Origin: Beverwykella pulmonaria
Taxonomy: Eukaryota; Ascomycota; Dothideomycetes; Pleosporales; Melanommataceae
Assembly: GCA_001599595.1 (NCBI GenBank)
Contig: BCHH01000003.1
Location: 565,403 to 629,402 of the forward strand
DNA: 64,000 bases
Direction of reading: 5' to 3'
Part shown: positions 34,465-46,200 of the stretch, piece after piece
Layout: the number at the start of each line of letters is the position of its first letter
Numbering within the stretch: the stretch's first letter is position 1
Made by a program: the position numbers and the translations under genes
Notes under the pieces: model-generated
What the model was told of the DNA's origin: nothing
Databases searched by the model: none
What the model saw: only the letters and a program-made list of their open reading frames with translations

Positions 34465-35805
34465 ATGGATACTCCCAAAACCCAACCGTCTTCTTCATCC
34501 CGGCCCATTGTAACGCCCCGCATCATTATCCACGGTGGCGCAGGAAATATAACCCGCCAAACCGTGTCCAAAGAACGCTACGCCGCCTATGAAGCGTCCC
34601 TTAGACGTATCCTCGCCTCTTCTGCAGCCCAGCTCTCTATTCCCGGCGCCACCGCCCTCGACGTAGCCACCTACGCCGTCTCGCAACTCGAAGACGACCC
34701 GCTCTACAACTCTGGTCACGGCGCCGTCTTCACCCGTGCGGGTACCAACGAGCTGGAATGCAGCATCATGGTCTCTAACGGCTATCGGAAGCGAGGCGCG
34801 AGTTGTATGATGCTGCAGCACGTGCGGAACCCGATTAAGCTAGCGCGGGAGATTTTAGTTAGAGGGGAGACAGGGAATGGAGGGGGTGCGCAGGATCATT
34901 GTCAGTATAGTGGGCCTTATGTAGAGGAACTGGCGAAGCAGTGGGGGCTGGAGATTGTGGGGACGCAGTATTTTTGGACGAGGCGGAAGTGGGAGGAGCA
35001 TAAGAGGGGGTTAGCCGAAGAGAAGAACCAGAGAGAAAAGGAAGGTAAGTCGAGATGTGGTGGCGATGAAGATGCAAGAGAGGGCGTTAGAGAGATGAGC
35101 GACTGGGAGAGGTCTCACTACATTCCCCTTGGTACCTGCGGCGCTGTAGTACTGGACAGCTTCGGCACCATCTGTACGGCTACATCAACCGGCGGTCTGA
35201 CGAACAAGATCCCAGGGCGGATTGGTGACACGCCAACTATGGGCACCGGATACTGGGCCGAGGAGTGGTTCGAGGAGCCTAAACCGCAGATGTTATACCA
35301 ACCATTACCACCCGCGTCCTCGCCTTTGGACAAGTTTTCCCGGGGCGAGCTCCGCAGTCTAGTTAGCGATTGTCTGCCTTTGCCCACTTCTTCCACCCAA
35401 TCGCTCTCCGGTCCAACTTTAGCATCTCCTCAAGTCTCTGCCAAAATTCCTCCAATCCGCCATGCCGTCGGCCTCTCCTCCTCTGGAAACGGCGACACCT
35501 TCGTTCGCATGGCCGCCGCTCGCACCGTAGCCGCGAAATCGCGCTTCACTTCGACCCCTCTTTCCTCCGCACTAACCTGGATGACCGGCCCTGGCGGCGA
35601 GCTCCAGAAATCCGCTGGAGATAGGTGGGGCCACGTTCACGAGGGCGTCGGGGGCATCATCGGGATCGAGCTGGTTGGCACAAAGGGAGAGGTGGTGTGT
35701 GATTACAATTGCGGAGGCATGTTTCGTGCATGGACGGAGGTGGATGGTAGCCAGAGATGTTTAATTTTTAGAAAGGAGGGGTGGGAGAGTGGGCCGGAGA
35801 AATAG
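34465..35805 (+). CDS. Isoaspartyl peptidase / L-asparaginase (Ntn-hydrolase, T2 family)
   Basis: A single exon of 446 residues. Start: ATG 34465 in an ACCATGG context. The family blocks are PRIIIHGGAGNI (about 23-34), a helical segment, DDPLYNSGHGAVFTRAGTNE, the catalytic-nucleophile region IPLGTCGAVVLDSFGTICTA with Thr224 as the expected autocleavage/nucleophile residue, TSTGGLTNKIPGRIGDTPT, and a C-terminal NGDTFVRMAAAR block. These enzymes are made as one chain, self-cleave before the Thr and hydrolyse isoaspartyl dipeptides or asparagine. The alpha subunit carries a charged insertion (about 180-220, many Lys, Arg and Glu) just before the cleavage site. The beta part has a Ser/Pro-rich insertion at about 300-330. 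Both insertions make it longer than the usual 320-350 residues. A threonine aspartase-like specificity (taspase group) cannot be excluded. Confidence 0.9.
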   Translation: MDTPKTQPSSSSRPIVTPRIIIHGGAGNITRQTVSKERYAAYEASLRRILASSAAQLSIPGATALDVATYAVSQLEDDPLYNSGHGAVFTRAGTNELECSIMVSNGYRKRGASCMMLQHVRNPIKLAREILVRGETGNGGGAQDHCQYSGPYVEELAKQWGLEIVGTQYFWTRRKWEEHKRGLAEEKNQREKEGKSRCGGDEDAREGVREMSDWERSHYIPLGTCGAVVLDSFGTICTATSTGGLTNKIPGRIGDTPTMGTGYWAEEWFEEPKPQMLYQPLPPASSPLDKFSRGELRSLVSDCLPLPTSSTQSLSGPTLASPQVSAKIPPIRHAVGLSSSGNGDTFVRMAAARTVAAKSRFTSTPLSSALTWMTGPGGELQKSAGDRWGHVHEGVGGIIGIELVGTKGEVVCDYNCGGMFRAWTEVDGSQRCLIFRKEGWESGPEK

Positions 35806-37865
35806 GGGTTAGCTAGTCATGTTCACTGTGTGTTGCAATAACCAGGAAGGAAGTTTCGAGTGGCGGTGCGATTAAGATTTGTTTTAGAGGTATGAACTTA
35901 ATAGAAATGTTGTATGCTATAGTATAGAGTACAATATACGAACATCTCGTGCAGATGGTATGTCATGCCACGATAGCATTCAAACTTTCGGTACTCTCTT
36001 ATTATTCCTCTCCATTTCAGTTAGTGAAGTACTAGCATTTTGTCGTATAGGATGTACGGAGTTCGGTCCATATTCATCACTGGCTAGAAGATTTATCTTG
36101 AAGAGGCAAAGGAAAAATGCTCATTGAGCAAGCTTGATGTGTCTCCAGGGAAGCTACCCCCACCCTATTCTTACGCTTTGCTTCGATGGAAACGGGGTGA
36201 GTTGACAATGTCAACGCGGAGAGTCTTTGGCTGGGTCGCGCTTTGTGGGTGGGGCCCCAATCTGTATCGTACGCCTGATTCAGTGCATTCTCAAGTCTCC
36301 AATATTTATACCCAATAACAGGTGTAATAAAGCCATGGCCGGTGTTTGGAGTGGACCTGTGACTGTTTTAGAGACCAGCAATCGCGGTGAAACATACAAG
36401 ACAAACCGAGAGAATCTTACGGAGTTTTGAGAGGAATTGAAGAAGAGTTTTCCCGTGGTAGCCTATATCAAACAGCAAATCGGCCGAGTACAGTGCCTAA
36501 CATAACCAAAACTTCGCAAAGTTCTAGCAGAAAGAATACACTTCTCATGTACACCTTGCTGGTCTCTAGAGGAGCGGATTGCTCTTCAAAATCGCATAGC
36601 AGGTCGTCATATCAATGCGAAGTAGCATAGACCTACTATCGTTGGCCGATGGTCTCCAAACTGTACTATAAGTCAGCCCCAAGCATCTGTTGATAAACCC
36701 TTGCTTATAGATTCTAGACATTAACCTCAACCTGGAAACACTGCCCGGAAAGAGCGGACAATTACACTGTTGGTGATTTTGTATGTCATAGCTTATTGTC
36801 GGATGTTTTAACTACGGTCCAGTTGGTTTCGATCAGCCCACTCGTACCTGTGGAGCTAGGCGTTCTCGATGCAGTTCTTGATGGGCTTCAATCACTTGTA
36901 GGCGCTCAGAATCTTCATACTGTGAAAGTCGCTATGAACGAGCTATTACAACCCACTCTTCGAAAGAAGATACACACGATGTGTGATGGAATCATAGGGA
37001 TTGTCAATTGCAATTTAGCTTTTGGAATAGTCGGGGGTTGTGCTGTTTTTGACTCTTTACGTGGACAAACGACTCAGGAACTGTGAGATTCGGCAGGCGT
37101 GGCATGGTGGGCCCTCCGTCTTGGTTCCTCGTTTTACGGAAATCTCTTAGAATCAAAAATAACTTTGAAATGATTGGCTTTGGGTGGAGATCAGGGTTAT
37201 CCTGTCTATGAGGCTTCTAAATCGCTTAGCGATGATATTATTTCGTAGTTATGCACTCCATTCAATTCGAAATTCAGGACCATATGCAATCTAGTTGAGG
37301 ATCTAACTTTTGGTGATAAATGTTAAGCACTCGTTAATGGAGTATGGGCGTCAAGTACCACTCCTACTATCATTGACCATCCTAAGAATTTACATAAACT
37401 GCACTCACTTCACCTCTGCGGTCAAATCACCACGCCTTCTCTAAGCCCTAAACCAAATATTCGTTGCTAGAGTCTAAGACAAAAAGGTTCCGCGATTTAG
37501 ACTTCCGAAAGGTGGGCGTTCTAAGCCTGCAAGATATATTAGCTTCCCCTCTGAGCAGACACTGAAGGAACACAAAGTAGGATTTATCCACATTGCGTAA
37601 GGCGCATTTCAATTCTCGCAGAGTGCATTCCCGAATCAAGTGACTATCTTCTATAACAACAGTGAGGAGTTATGGAAAGCTTATTGGACATAAATATGAG
37701 GGCACACAGAATTTTCCCATTTGGGATTGCGAGGTGTAGCGGAGTCTCGTAAATAAAAATCAACCGGATGACCAGAGTAGATGGACTACAGTTGATAAAA
37801 GACTCACATTGCCCCAGGTTTGGATATCGCTTCGGTCAAATTGTGCAATACTTGGAGTTCAAATC
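35806..37865. other. Gene-free region, comparatively AT-rich
   Basis: About 2.1 kb with many stops in every frame. A frame at 36310-36430 (GVWSGPVTVLETSNRGETYK...) hints at an old coding relic, perhaps a retroelement integrase end, but is too short to call. Confidence 0.45.
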
Positions 37866-39259
37866 ATGAAGTTTCAGAACCTGCCCTTCGTAAGCTGCCT
37901 TTTGGCTGGCACGGTCGTCGCACATGGTGGGATCTATACATACCACATAGACGGCGAGATATACCACGGGTAAGTCTTCCTATCCACTCAATCTATATTC
38001 CCATCTCCATTGAAGTTCCCAGCAACATTCCACCTAAAGTACCGTCACGCCTCTCTCCCGTTGTCTTCTTCCCCGCTAGCTGACACGCGCCTCCCTTAGA
38101 AACCCAATAACCGTTCCCCTAACACCCAGTCTCAAAAGAGAAAGCATCCAGCGCCGCTGGTACTACGACCCCAACTTCGACCTAACCAGTTCTAACATGA
38201 CGTGCGGCTACGACGGAGGCGCAGAATACTCAGATCTGCAAGCCTCGTTGCATGCGAAGATCGAAGCTGGGAAGACCATCACGGCTTTTTACGATACGGT
38301 GGAGTTCGATCCGGACTACAAAAAGAGTTCAGAGTATGTGGTACGTTTTCTTCTTTCGCGACGTGCATGCATAGGGAAGGGGTGGTGGGGAGCTGGCGGC
38401 AACGCTAATTGTGGGGGTTAGATACCGTACTGGGTTCACTCAGATGGGCCTATGGCGACATACATGGCGAGGTGTCCGGGAGACTCTTGTGTTGGGTACA
38501 ATCCCACAGGCGACGTTTGGTCAGTCGAGATCCTCATAACTCCATTCTATATCTGGGAGTCCTAGAATTTACAGATGGTGTACTCACAACCTGACGATGC
38601 ACTAAGGTTCAAAATCAACGAGTACGGATTACAAGACGGGTTAACGGCAGACAACTGTTCGTCTCATTTTCCCTTCACAGATAAGACTAACACCAACCAA
38701 ACCAGTCACCGAAAAGACATACTCGTACATCGACCCGGTTACACACCAGCCCGCAAGCTACAAATACTACGACAATGGTATATCCTCCACATTCACCCCT
38801 CTACTTTCTCATCCCATCCCATCCCATCCAAAATACACTGACCCTTACCTCTAGTTTGGGAAACCCACCGCCTCATCTACAATGGCCGCTGGAACAACCC
38901 GTCCCAGCCTGGCCTCTCCATCAAAATCCCACCCAGCCTACTTCCCGGAAAGTACCTCTTGCGTTCCGAAGTCGTATACTTCTACCGCGAGTACGCCGGC
39001 CGTACAAATCCTGCACTTTTCCAAACATACCACAATTGCGCGCAGTTAGATGTTGTCGGGAATGGGACAAAGTCGCCGGAGAAGGAATATCTAGTTCGCT
39101 TCCCCGGAGCGTATAAGGAGAGTGATAGGGGTATAAAATATTATGAGGATTATCCGAAGGTATGTGTTTAGGGAATTGGTGTGTTTGGAGTTGAGTTAGT
39201 CTGACGAGTGCGTACAGCCGTATGAGTTCCTGGGACCGAAAATTTGGACTGGGGAGTGA
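37866..39259 (+). CDS. AA9 lytic polysaccharide monooxygenase
   Basis: Seven exons, 37866..37969, 38100..38340, 38422..38519, 38607..38656, 38706..38777, 38855..39159 and 39218..39259; 303 residues. A signal peptide (MKFQNLPFVSCLLAGTVVA) leaves His20 as the mature N-terminal residue (HGGIYTYHIDGE), one arm of the copper histidine brace. The second is His121 in YWVHSDGPMATYMA. The axial Tyr247 and Gln245 are in FQTYHNCAQL. GDVWFKI and FPGAYKESDRGIKYY are further AA9 signatures. The enzyme oxidatively cleaves cellulose or hemicellulose outside the cell. Ser226 replaces the usual His of the RHE motif (LLRSEV). The exon 3/4 acceptor reads AAG and one donor is GTTCGT, so those two joins are the weakest. 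No cellulose-binding module follows. The gene stands alone among long spacers. Confidence 0.88.
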
Positions 39260-42200
39260 TGACGGAATAGGGTGATTTGAAACGAGGCGGGAGGGACTCG
39301 AAATACCTCTAGCTATGAAATCTGGGAATTATGATCATTGTTTCCATCATTTGTGACTTTTGGCGAGAAAGAATGGCAATGTAAGCTCAAGACGGAGTCT
39401 GACTCACCGTTTCCATTCGTTTCGACAATGCGGAATATGAATTTAAAGACAAGGGAGCCAAATAACGTAGTGTGTTCGCCTCATAAGAATGCAAGGCTCT
39501 ATGGGCAGTGAAATGAAAGCGTATGACTTGAATGCTAGACCGAAGACTAGAGTAAAGAGATGATAAGAGAGCGTCGCTGATCTTTGCTTGTCAGTATGGA
39601 GTTTTGCTAATAGAGCTTTAAAAAATGGTTCATATATTTATTCGTACTTCAAGTTTCGTTCTCTGCTGTCGTTCCTTGACTACATTGCTCTCGAGTGACC
39701 TCTCACATCTTCGTCTACTACTTACATGTTCTTCTAAGGAAAAAAGGCATAAATTTCACCACCAGAGGGGGTTAAGTTATTAGATAAGAGCCTCTTCCTA
39801 TACCCATATTCGACTACTGTATACATGGAGTTGCTCATATCAGCGGAAAGAAAATTTCGGGATAGAAGCAAGTCAGCTACGCCGGAAAGTTCGATATAAC
39901 AACACTTAAACATGAAATGAGAACTTTATTTATGCTTGTGGCAGGTCAATGATTGTGTAGCTAGTAAAAATATTCTAGTGTATGTTTCTAGGTCCCAAAG
40001 GGCCGAATCTCTAGTGTACGAACATTGAGCCCGAAAACACCACTTTAGTTGTCGAACCCTGTGCAGCAGATACGGCCATTTTTTAAGCCGTGTTTATTAT
40101 TCCAAAGACTTATAGCCCTATAAAGTGATAACAATCTAACTCTCTAAGGGATTGATATCAACGCTCCGACCCATGGATTGATACCAGAACGAAGGTTGGT
40201 AGGAAGTCGTTGCCAGAGTACGTAGTGACCTCGCAATACTTCACGTCTACCAATGAATACACCCGATGCCCATCACGCACCCAACAACTCCAAAATCGCA
40301 ATTCCAACAAAAAGCACCATCACCCTCTATTGATTAATTTCGCATGGATGAAGCCGTATTCATCTACCCCCATCCAAAAGCCACAATCAGCTGAACCCAA
40401 CCCAACTCACCTCAACCCAGGCCCACAACGAAACGCCCTGTCATAAGGCTCTCGGGGTCAAAGTCCGAGTTCGTGATACATGCATGTACATTTTCGCGAT
40501 GATGTGTGTGCGTGCAAAGGAGATCCCTTGACCTGCTCCGACAGAACGGAAACCGATACTGCATCTGCGTCCGCCCTCAACCTGCGTGGACCGGGTAAGA
40601 CATATTATTCCAAATGAAAAGGTGAGCGCAGCATCTGCAAGACGGCGCCCAAGTCCGATCCATTCCCCCCAGCTGTGCTGCAGGGTCGGCCACTTGTTGA
40701 GGATGACCTACATCGGTCCCTGTTGTTCAGTCGAGGACCCGCGTCTGAAATCGCTCTTCCCAATTTCAAGGCTGACCATGTGACGTGTGCGTGTCTGACA
40801 TGTTATTTCTAACTTCAAATTCGGCGCTCATTCCACCGAGTAGAGGATTGCAGGGAGGAATCGCTCGGTGGAATATAATGGGTGTGGCGTCGTCGGGGCT
40901 AGCAGCAAAGGATGCTGAGGTGAGCATAATTAGGATCATTGCCGTGCGGTTACGGTTGTGGTTGCGGTCGCTCCCTCACCGATCAGAGGCTCGCAGATGA
41001 CAGGCTACAACGCCGCATGCGGCAGCCAGCGTGATCGAATCTGCGGTCTACGCGAGGTATCCCCCTTGCCCATACGAGGTATATGTATGTACCATAGCTT
41101 CTGCACATCTTCTCTGCACTGCAAGACCGCGGCGCGGAGGCGCTTCGCTTCTCATATTAATATGGATTTCTTTTATCCAGTCTTATCCGGCCTATAGCAA
41201 CGCGTAACGTGGGAAATAATGGCATTGATTAAGACATTAACAGTGACAGAAATAGGAAGTACGCATGTGAGGGATCTCGAAGGTTTGGAGACGACATGGG
41301 ACAGCCGGGGAACCGCGCTGCAATGCATGTGATGGTGGAAGGACCGGGCACAGGCTTCAGCACCGTTATATGATGGGAGTTAAGGCGAGGTATTGGGGCA
41401 GGGACTTTGTACGAGTATTAAGGACTCTAGCTTCTCTAATTGGCTGTGCAGTTTATGAAGCGCACCGAACAATGATCGCCTCGGCGATCTATGCGAGAGA
41501 CTTTTGAATGCTCATGCCGATGTAAACGGGGTTCGAGGTGCAGGTGAAACAATCAGAAACGTGCTGGGCAGCGCGCGAGACATCAGACAGTGAACCCGTG
41601 ATATCAGAACCGCCCACCTCGCCACATTTTGGCCAGAGCTGATGCGAAAAGCGGGCGCTCTCTCCCCGACGTTGCACAAAAGGTCATCGGACGCAAATCC
41701 TGTCAGATCAGGCTGGGGCCGGGGTATGGGGGAAGGGGAACGAGATCCGTTGGACGGCGGGACGGTGCGAGTCGCCCGGCCGTCCATCATGCTCACCGTT
41801 GACCTTCGCGATGGATGAAGTCGATTGCGAGTCAGCAACGGGCGTATCTCATCGTTTATTCTCACCAATGATCGACGTGTGATATCCGAATCTGGTTGTT
41901 GAAGACGGAGAAGGAAGACAAAAGGCAGGGTTATCGGAGCCCCGACTGACCTCCCCACGGAGAACCTGGGGTAACGAGAGCGGAACACACGGAAGTTGAC
42001 CGATCAAGGAAACCGTTGGCCGATGTGCTGATGTGGGATGATGGTTGGGGCTGGATCTGGGGCCTTAACGGCTGCGTTATAGGGTTCCTGATGATGACAT
42101 GACGGAGGTGGGTGTGTTTTGGCGACGAAGGTGGCAAAGGGCGGAGCAGCGTATATCAAAACAGCTGAGTGGTTCTACAAAGGCATCCGCCAGCGGCGTG

Positions 42201-43000
42201 ACCAAAATGCGCCTCGCTGCGGTAATATCGACAGTACGGCTTTGAGATGTTGAGGCCTTGGAGGAAGGGATCATCATCCTTTGGGTTCGTGGAGGTTGAG
42301 TCGATGCGAGGCGGGCGGGGCGTTCGAAGGTTGGGGTTCGGCAGGCTGATATGTTTGCATTTATCCTATCACCTTGGCCGCTGTTCGGCATCTCTATTGG
42401 CGAACGCCTTCGGCTCGGTACGTACCTGCTGTCAGATGAGATGGCTGCTTTGCCGCGTTCGCGCATTATTTCGGGCCGTTGTCGCTTGTGAGCCAGGATA
42501 CTCTCCGAATAGACGAGTGAGTGAGCATGCAAAAGAGAAAGAATACGTAGGAATACTTAGTAAGGTGAGACGGGATCCGTTCTATCGGGCTTCTTGAAAT
42601 GAAGGGCAACGCTCTGAAAACGGCGAGAAACAGCGAAAGGATTGTGACAGCAGGAACACCATTGAAAGAGTAACCCTCGTGGTGTGGTGAACCCGGTATC
42701 GGGATGCAGAAGCTGCTCCCACCACGGAGGTTACCATCTGCGGGATCAAGGACTCCCCGGCGTGTCAAAGTTGCTCTTTCTTTATCCAAATATCGAAAAC
42801 GAAGGACAGTGCTGGAGCTGGAGCGTGGATAAATTTGGAGCTGAGGAGACGAAGATAGTCACGGTGAACAAAAAGTAGGACATTCTTGAAATTTGGCCTA
42901 TAATGTTCGGGACTGGTGTCTAGGAAGTTGCAGTTAATATAGAGGCGGAGCTTACGATTTCGTGCTGACCACCCCTTCGAGAGGGAACGGGAGTTCACCT
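39260..43000. other. Gene-free region
   Basis: About 3.7 kb. No ORF has recognisable domain content, and no mobile-element termini were found. Confidence 0.5.
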
Positions 43001-43118
43001 TTGAAACTTATCGCTAGAGATGCACTGTAGACGGAGCACAAAACGTTTGCATGTGCCCAGCTGACAGGTCGGTGCCCAGTGGTACCGGACCTAAACAAAC
43101 TGTAAATAAGGAGGAGAC

Positions 43119-43145
43119 TGGCAGTGGCAGTGGCAGTGGCAGTGT
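43119..43145. repeat. (GGCAGT)4 microsatellite
   Basis: Four tandem GGCAGT units lie in noncoding sequence. Confidence 0.8.
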
Positions 43146-43201
43146 CGGTCAACGATGCCAGCCAAAGGGCATCGATCAAATAGTGTTGGCCTCCAACAAC
43201 T

Positions 43202-43226
43202 ACCACCACCACCACCACCACCACCT
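43202..43226. repeat. (ACC)8 microsatellite
   Basis: About eight uninterrupted ACC triplets lie in noncoding sequence. Confidence 0.85.
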
Positions 43227-46200
43227 TCACTTTTAGAGCAGTTCACCGCCTCGAAGATGTTGGTGAATCCCGCATGGAGAACCGCATGAAGAAGGAGGTC
43301 AACGGGCGAGATTGATTCCACCGCGGTATGAGTAGAATTATTCCGGCAATCAAGCCCTTGGAATGTCGTTATCGTGGGACATTCTTCAACTTTCCTAAGG
43401 CGGAATCAAATTCTGGCTTCGAAAATCGGTGGCAAGTTGGTGGAGAGTTGGTGACCCCCATTCTGCGGTTTTCTTGCCCAAGGATGGCATGGTACTTGAA
43501 TGCATAGAGCCACCAGCCGTTCTCGCGGAGTGACACCCCACCTGCAGTTCATGGGGCAAAGTTAGTGATAAGCACGTGGGGGAAGCACACCCTCCACATG
43601 CGATCTGCCAAGCAGGGGCTTGCTCACATGGACAACAGCCCCGGCACGGGGTATGAGTTACGCAGCGTCTTGTTGGTCTCCGCACCTTGCCACTTACTCT
43701 GTCACTGCGAAAGATAGAAAAGCAACATGGTAGAGCCCGGGGCAACAACCGCGTGCTTTGAAGTCAGACTGTCACAGGCTCACAACTGCCCAAATGGAGA
43801 CGCGCCCAACTCCGGCTCTTTACTCTCGGTGACCGGTGCTTCATCCATGCAACAGTAGCCGCCCAAGTCAGTGCAGAGAAAAAAAGAACGATGCGCGACC
43901 CAGGGAAATTGGAAAACCCACTTTGCACCTCGTGCTCGGTGGCCCAAGTCCAGCAGAGCGGGAAAAAGTTGGTTTTCTCTTCGCTTCGAGGTTCGGAGAG
44001 CCCACGCGACGAGGAAACCTGCCCCGAGTCTTTGGCAACAGGGAAATTGGCGGGCAATCACTGTCGGCAAGTCTCCCGACTCCCGACATGAAACTGACTC
44101 TGAGTTTCCCTGTCAACTCTGCGTCTCGATTGAGCAACGCGTTCGCCCAAACGAGTCGTGCTCAAGGAAGAGAGCAAGGAAGAAACAGGCGGGAGCCAGC
44201 GCAGCTTCCCCCCGTGCGCTAACGAGTCTTGTAGCGCGCCTCGCCGACACGAGAAGGGATGTCTTCTCTTGTGGCGCTGGGGCAATTTCGCAGCGCATGG
44301 CAACGGTCGCCCAATCTTCGGCAGATAACACGGCGAAGGTCTCCCCCTCATGCGTGCCGGACTCATGCGGGCGCACAGCGCTTTGGCTGAAACGCCTCGC
44401 TGCGCGTTGATGAGGGGGATGCATTTTGCAATGGACCACGAGGACAGCCGGACTTGCGGTGAGGTGATCTGACCGTACCGACGAGACTGTACCACGGCGG
44501 AACAACGATGAGTCCTGAGGAGAGGAGCCGGCAATGGCGGCCTCGCAGAAGAAGCAGGCGGCAGGAGCAAGCAATCGAAGCAATCGGACCAACCAACGCA
44601 ACAGCCGGTGGCTGTTCAGACGGGCGATTGGTGAGGCCGGATGGGGGGTGTCAGCCACGCGATTCGTGCAGCGGCACATTCCCGTCAAAGTCCCGCTCTG
44701 AACATGGCCTAGCCTGATGCCAGATCCAGATTGCCGGGCCGCCAGGCGCTCAGCCAAGTCTCCGGTGGAGTGGCACTCTCACGCCGCCTTCGTGGGTTGC
44801 ATGTTGTCCCCTGTGCAGGTGCCTTGCCCAGTTTGGGCAGCTGCGTTGCCCAGTTTGTGGGGTGCTCGTCGGTGTGCACTCGTTGGTGTGCGCTGCTGAG
44901 GACCCGCAGGCGGATCCCTATCACAGCTGTCGAGCGCTGGATGCGGCAGAACGGAAGCAAGCAACGCTCTTGGTACTTTCTTCTGTGCTCTGCGTTTGCG
45001 GGGAAGACAGACCGAAATGAAACCGGTGTTGCACAGCTGCCGTGTCCAACAGGATGGTTGTTGGTCATGGGTTGGACGCTGCATCCGCTTGCTGATGCGG
45101 CAGCTCATTTCGTTCTGGTTTACAGAAGCTGAGAGGAGTTAGGTTTACGGGACGTGTGTTACAAGACATCAGCCTCTCGCAAGTGGAAATCGAAGAGGTA
45201 AACCCTGTTAAATGTGGCGAAAGCGTCCCTACAATCGATAGAGCGATAGTATATCTGGTATCGATAGGAAGCCCTAATTTCGAATGTCGAATTGAAGTGT
45301 TTGGAGGGATGCTGCACAAGAGAAAGCGTACCTATTTGTGCTGCATTTCAACACGATATCGAGGTCACGTCGCATTCCGATCATCTCTTGTGTTACCGAG
45401 AAGACGACGAGTGCAGATGTTCCACATCAGCTGCATCAGATACCATCGAGCGTCACATCTGTACCGCACGTTTTCAGCTAACCGGTGACTTGAGGCTGAT
45501 TAGCCAACGCTAACCTCAAATCTGTCCTTTACTAAAAAAGCATTCCCGCCGACGTGACAGTTCCAAAGGTAGGTGGCAAGTAGCAATACACAGCAGTATG
45601 TATAGACTGTTGGTAACAAGGTAGGGTCGAAGATGTGAGACAAAAGCAAGGGTGCGATAGCAATAATGCGTAATTGGACCTCATAAGATAATTTGCCTAT
45701 TATGAATCCGGGGAAGTCTGGATGTCACCCGGTATACGGTGCAATCGCTGTCCTTGTACATAGGACTTTCAGGGTACAACCATAGGATGTACGTGACCAA
45801 GAATATCTGTACGTAAACGATTATACTTGGTGGAGGCGACTATACGTGGACCCTCGTCCATAGGATGGCGCCTGTTTGGACCTTGCATGAAAGGCTGAAA
45901 AGCCTCATATCTTCGGGCCACCAATTACGAGCGCTCGCTGTGGCGAATACAAGTCCAGATAGACGTCTTTAAGGGTCGTGACCTTTTTTTCCTCCGGGTA
46001 TTTATGGTTCCTCTGTGGGGAAAAGGCACACGACACATTTTCCGGACCCGCGGTCCGAGAAACAGAAAGGCTAGTCTTTGCCTCGTCACGCGTCGTCGAA
46101 GCAGAGCCGCTAAGACACTTTTCAAAGGGCCTATCCAGGCCTTTCCCATCGGGTAAGGCAAGTCTGCGATCGCAGGTGACACCGTCTGGTCGACACGGTT

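Noticed and set aside
36310..36430. Retroelement integrase C-terminal-like peptide (WSGPVTVLE)
   Set aside because: About 30 residues only; similarity too weak to name.
44113..44757. 214-codon minus-strand frame in the gene-free region
   Set aside because: Both strands are similarly open here because of local GC; no domain or splice context supports it.
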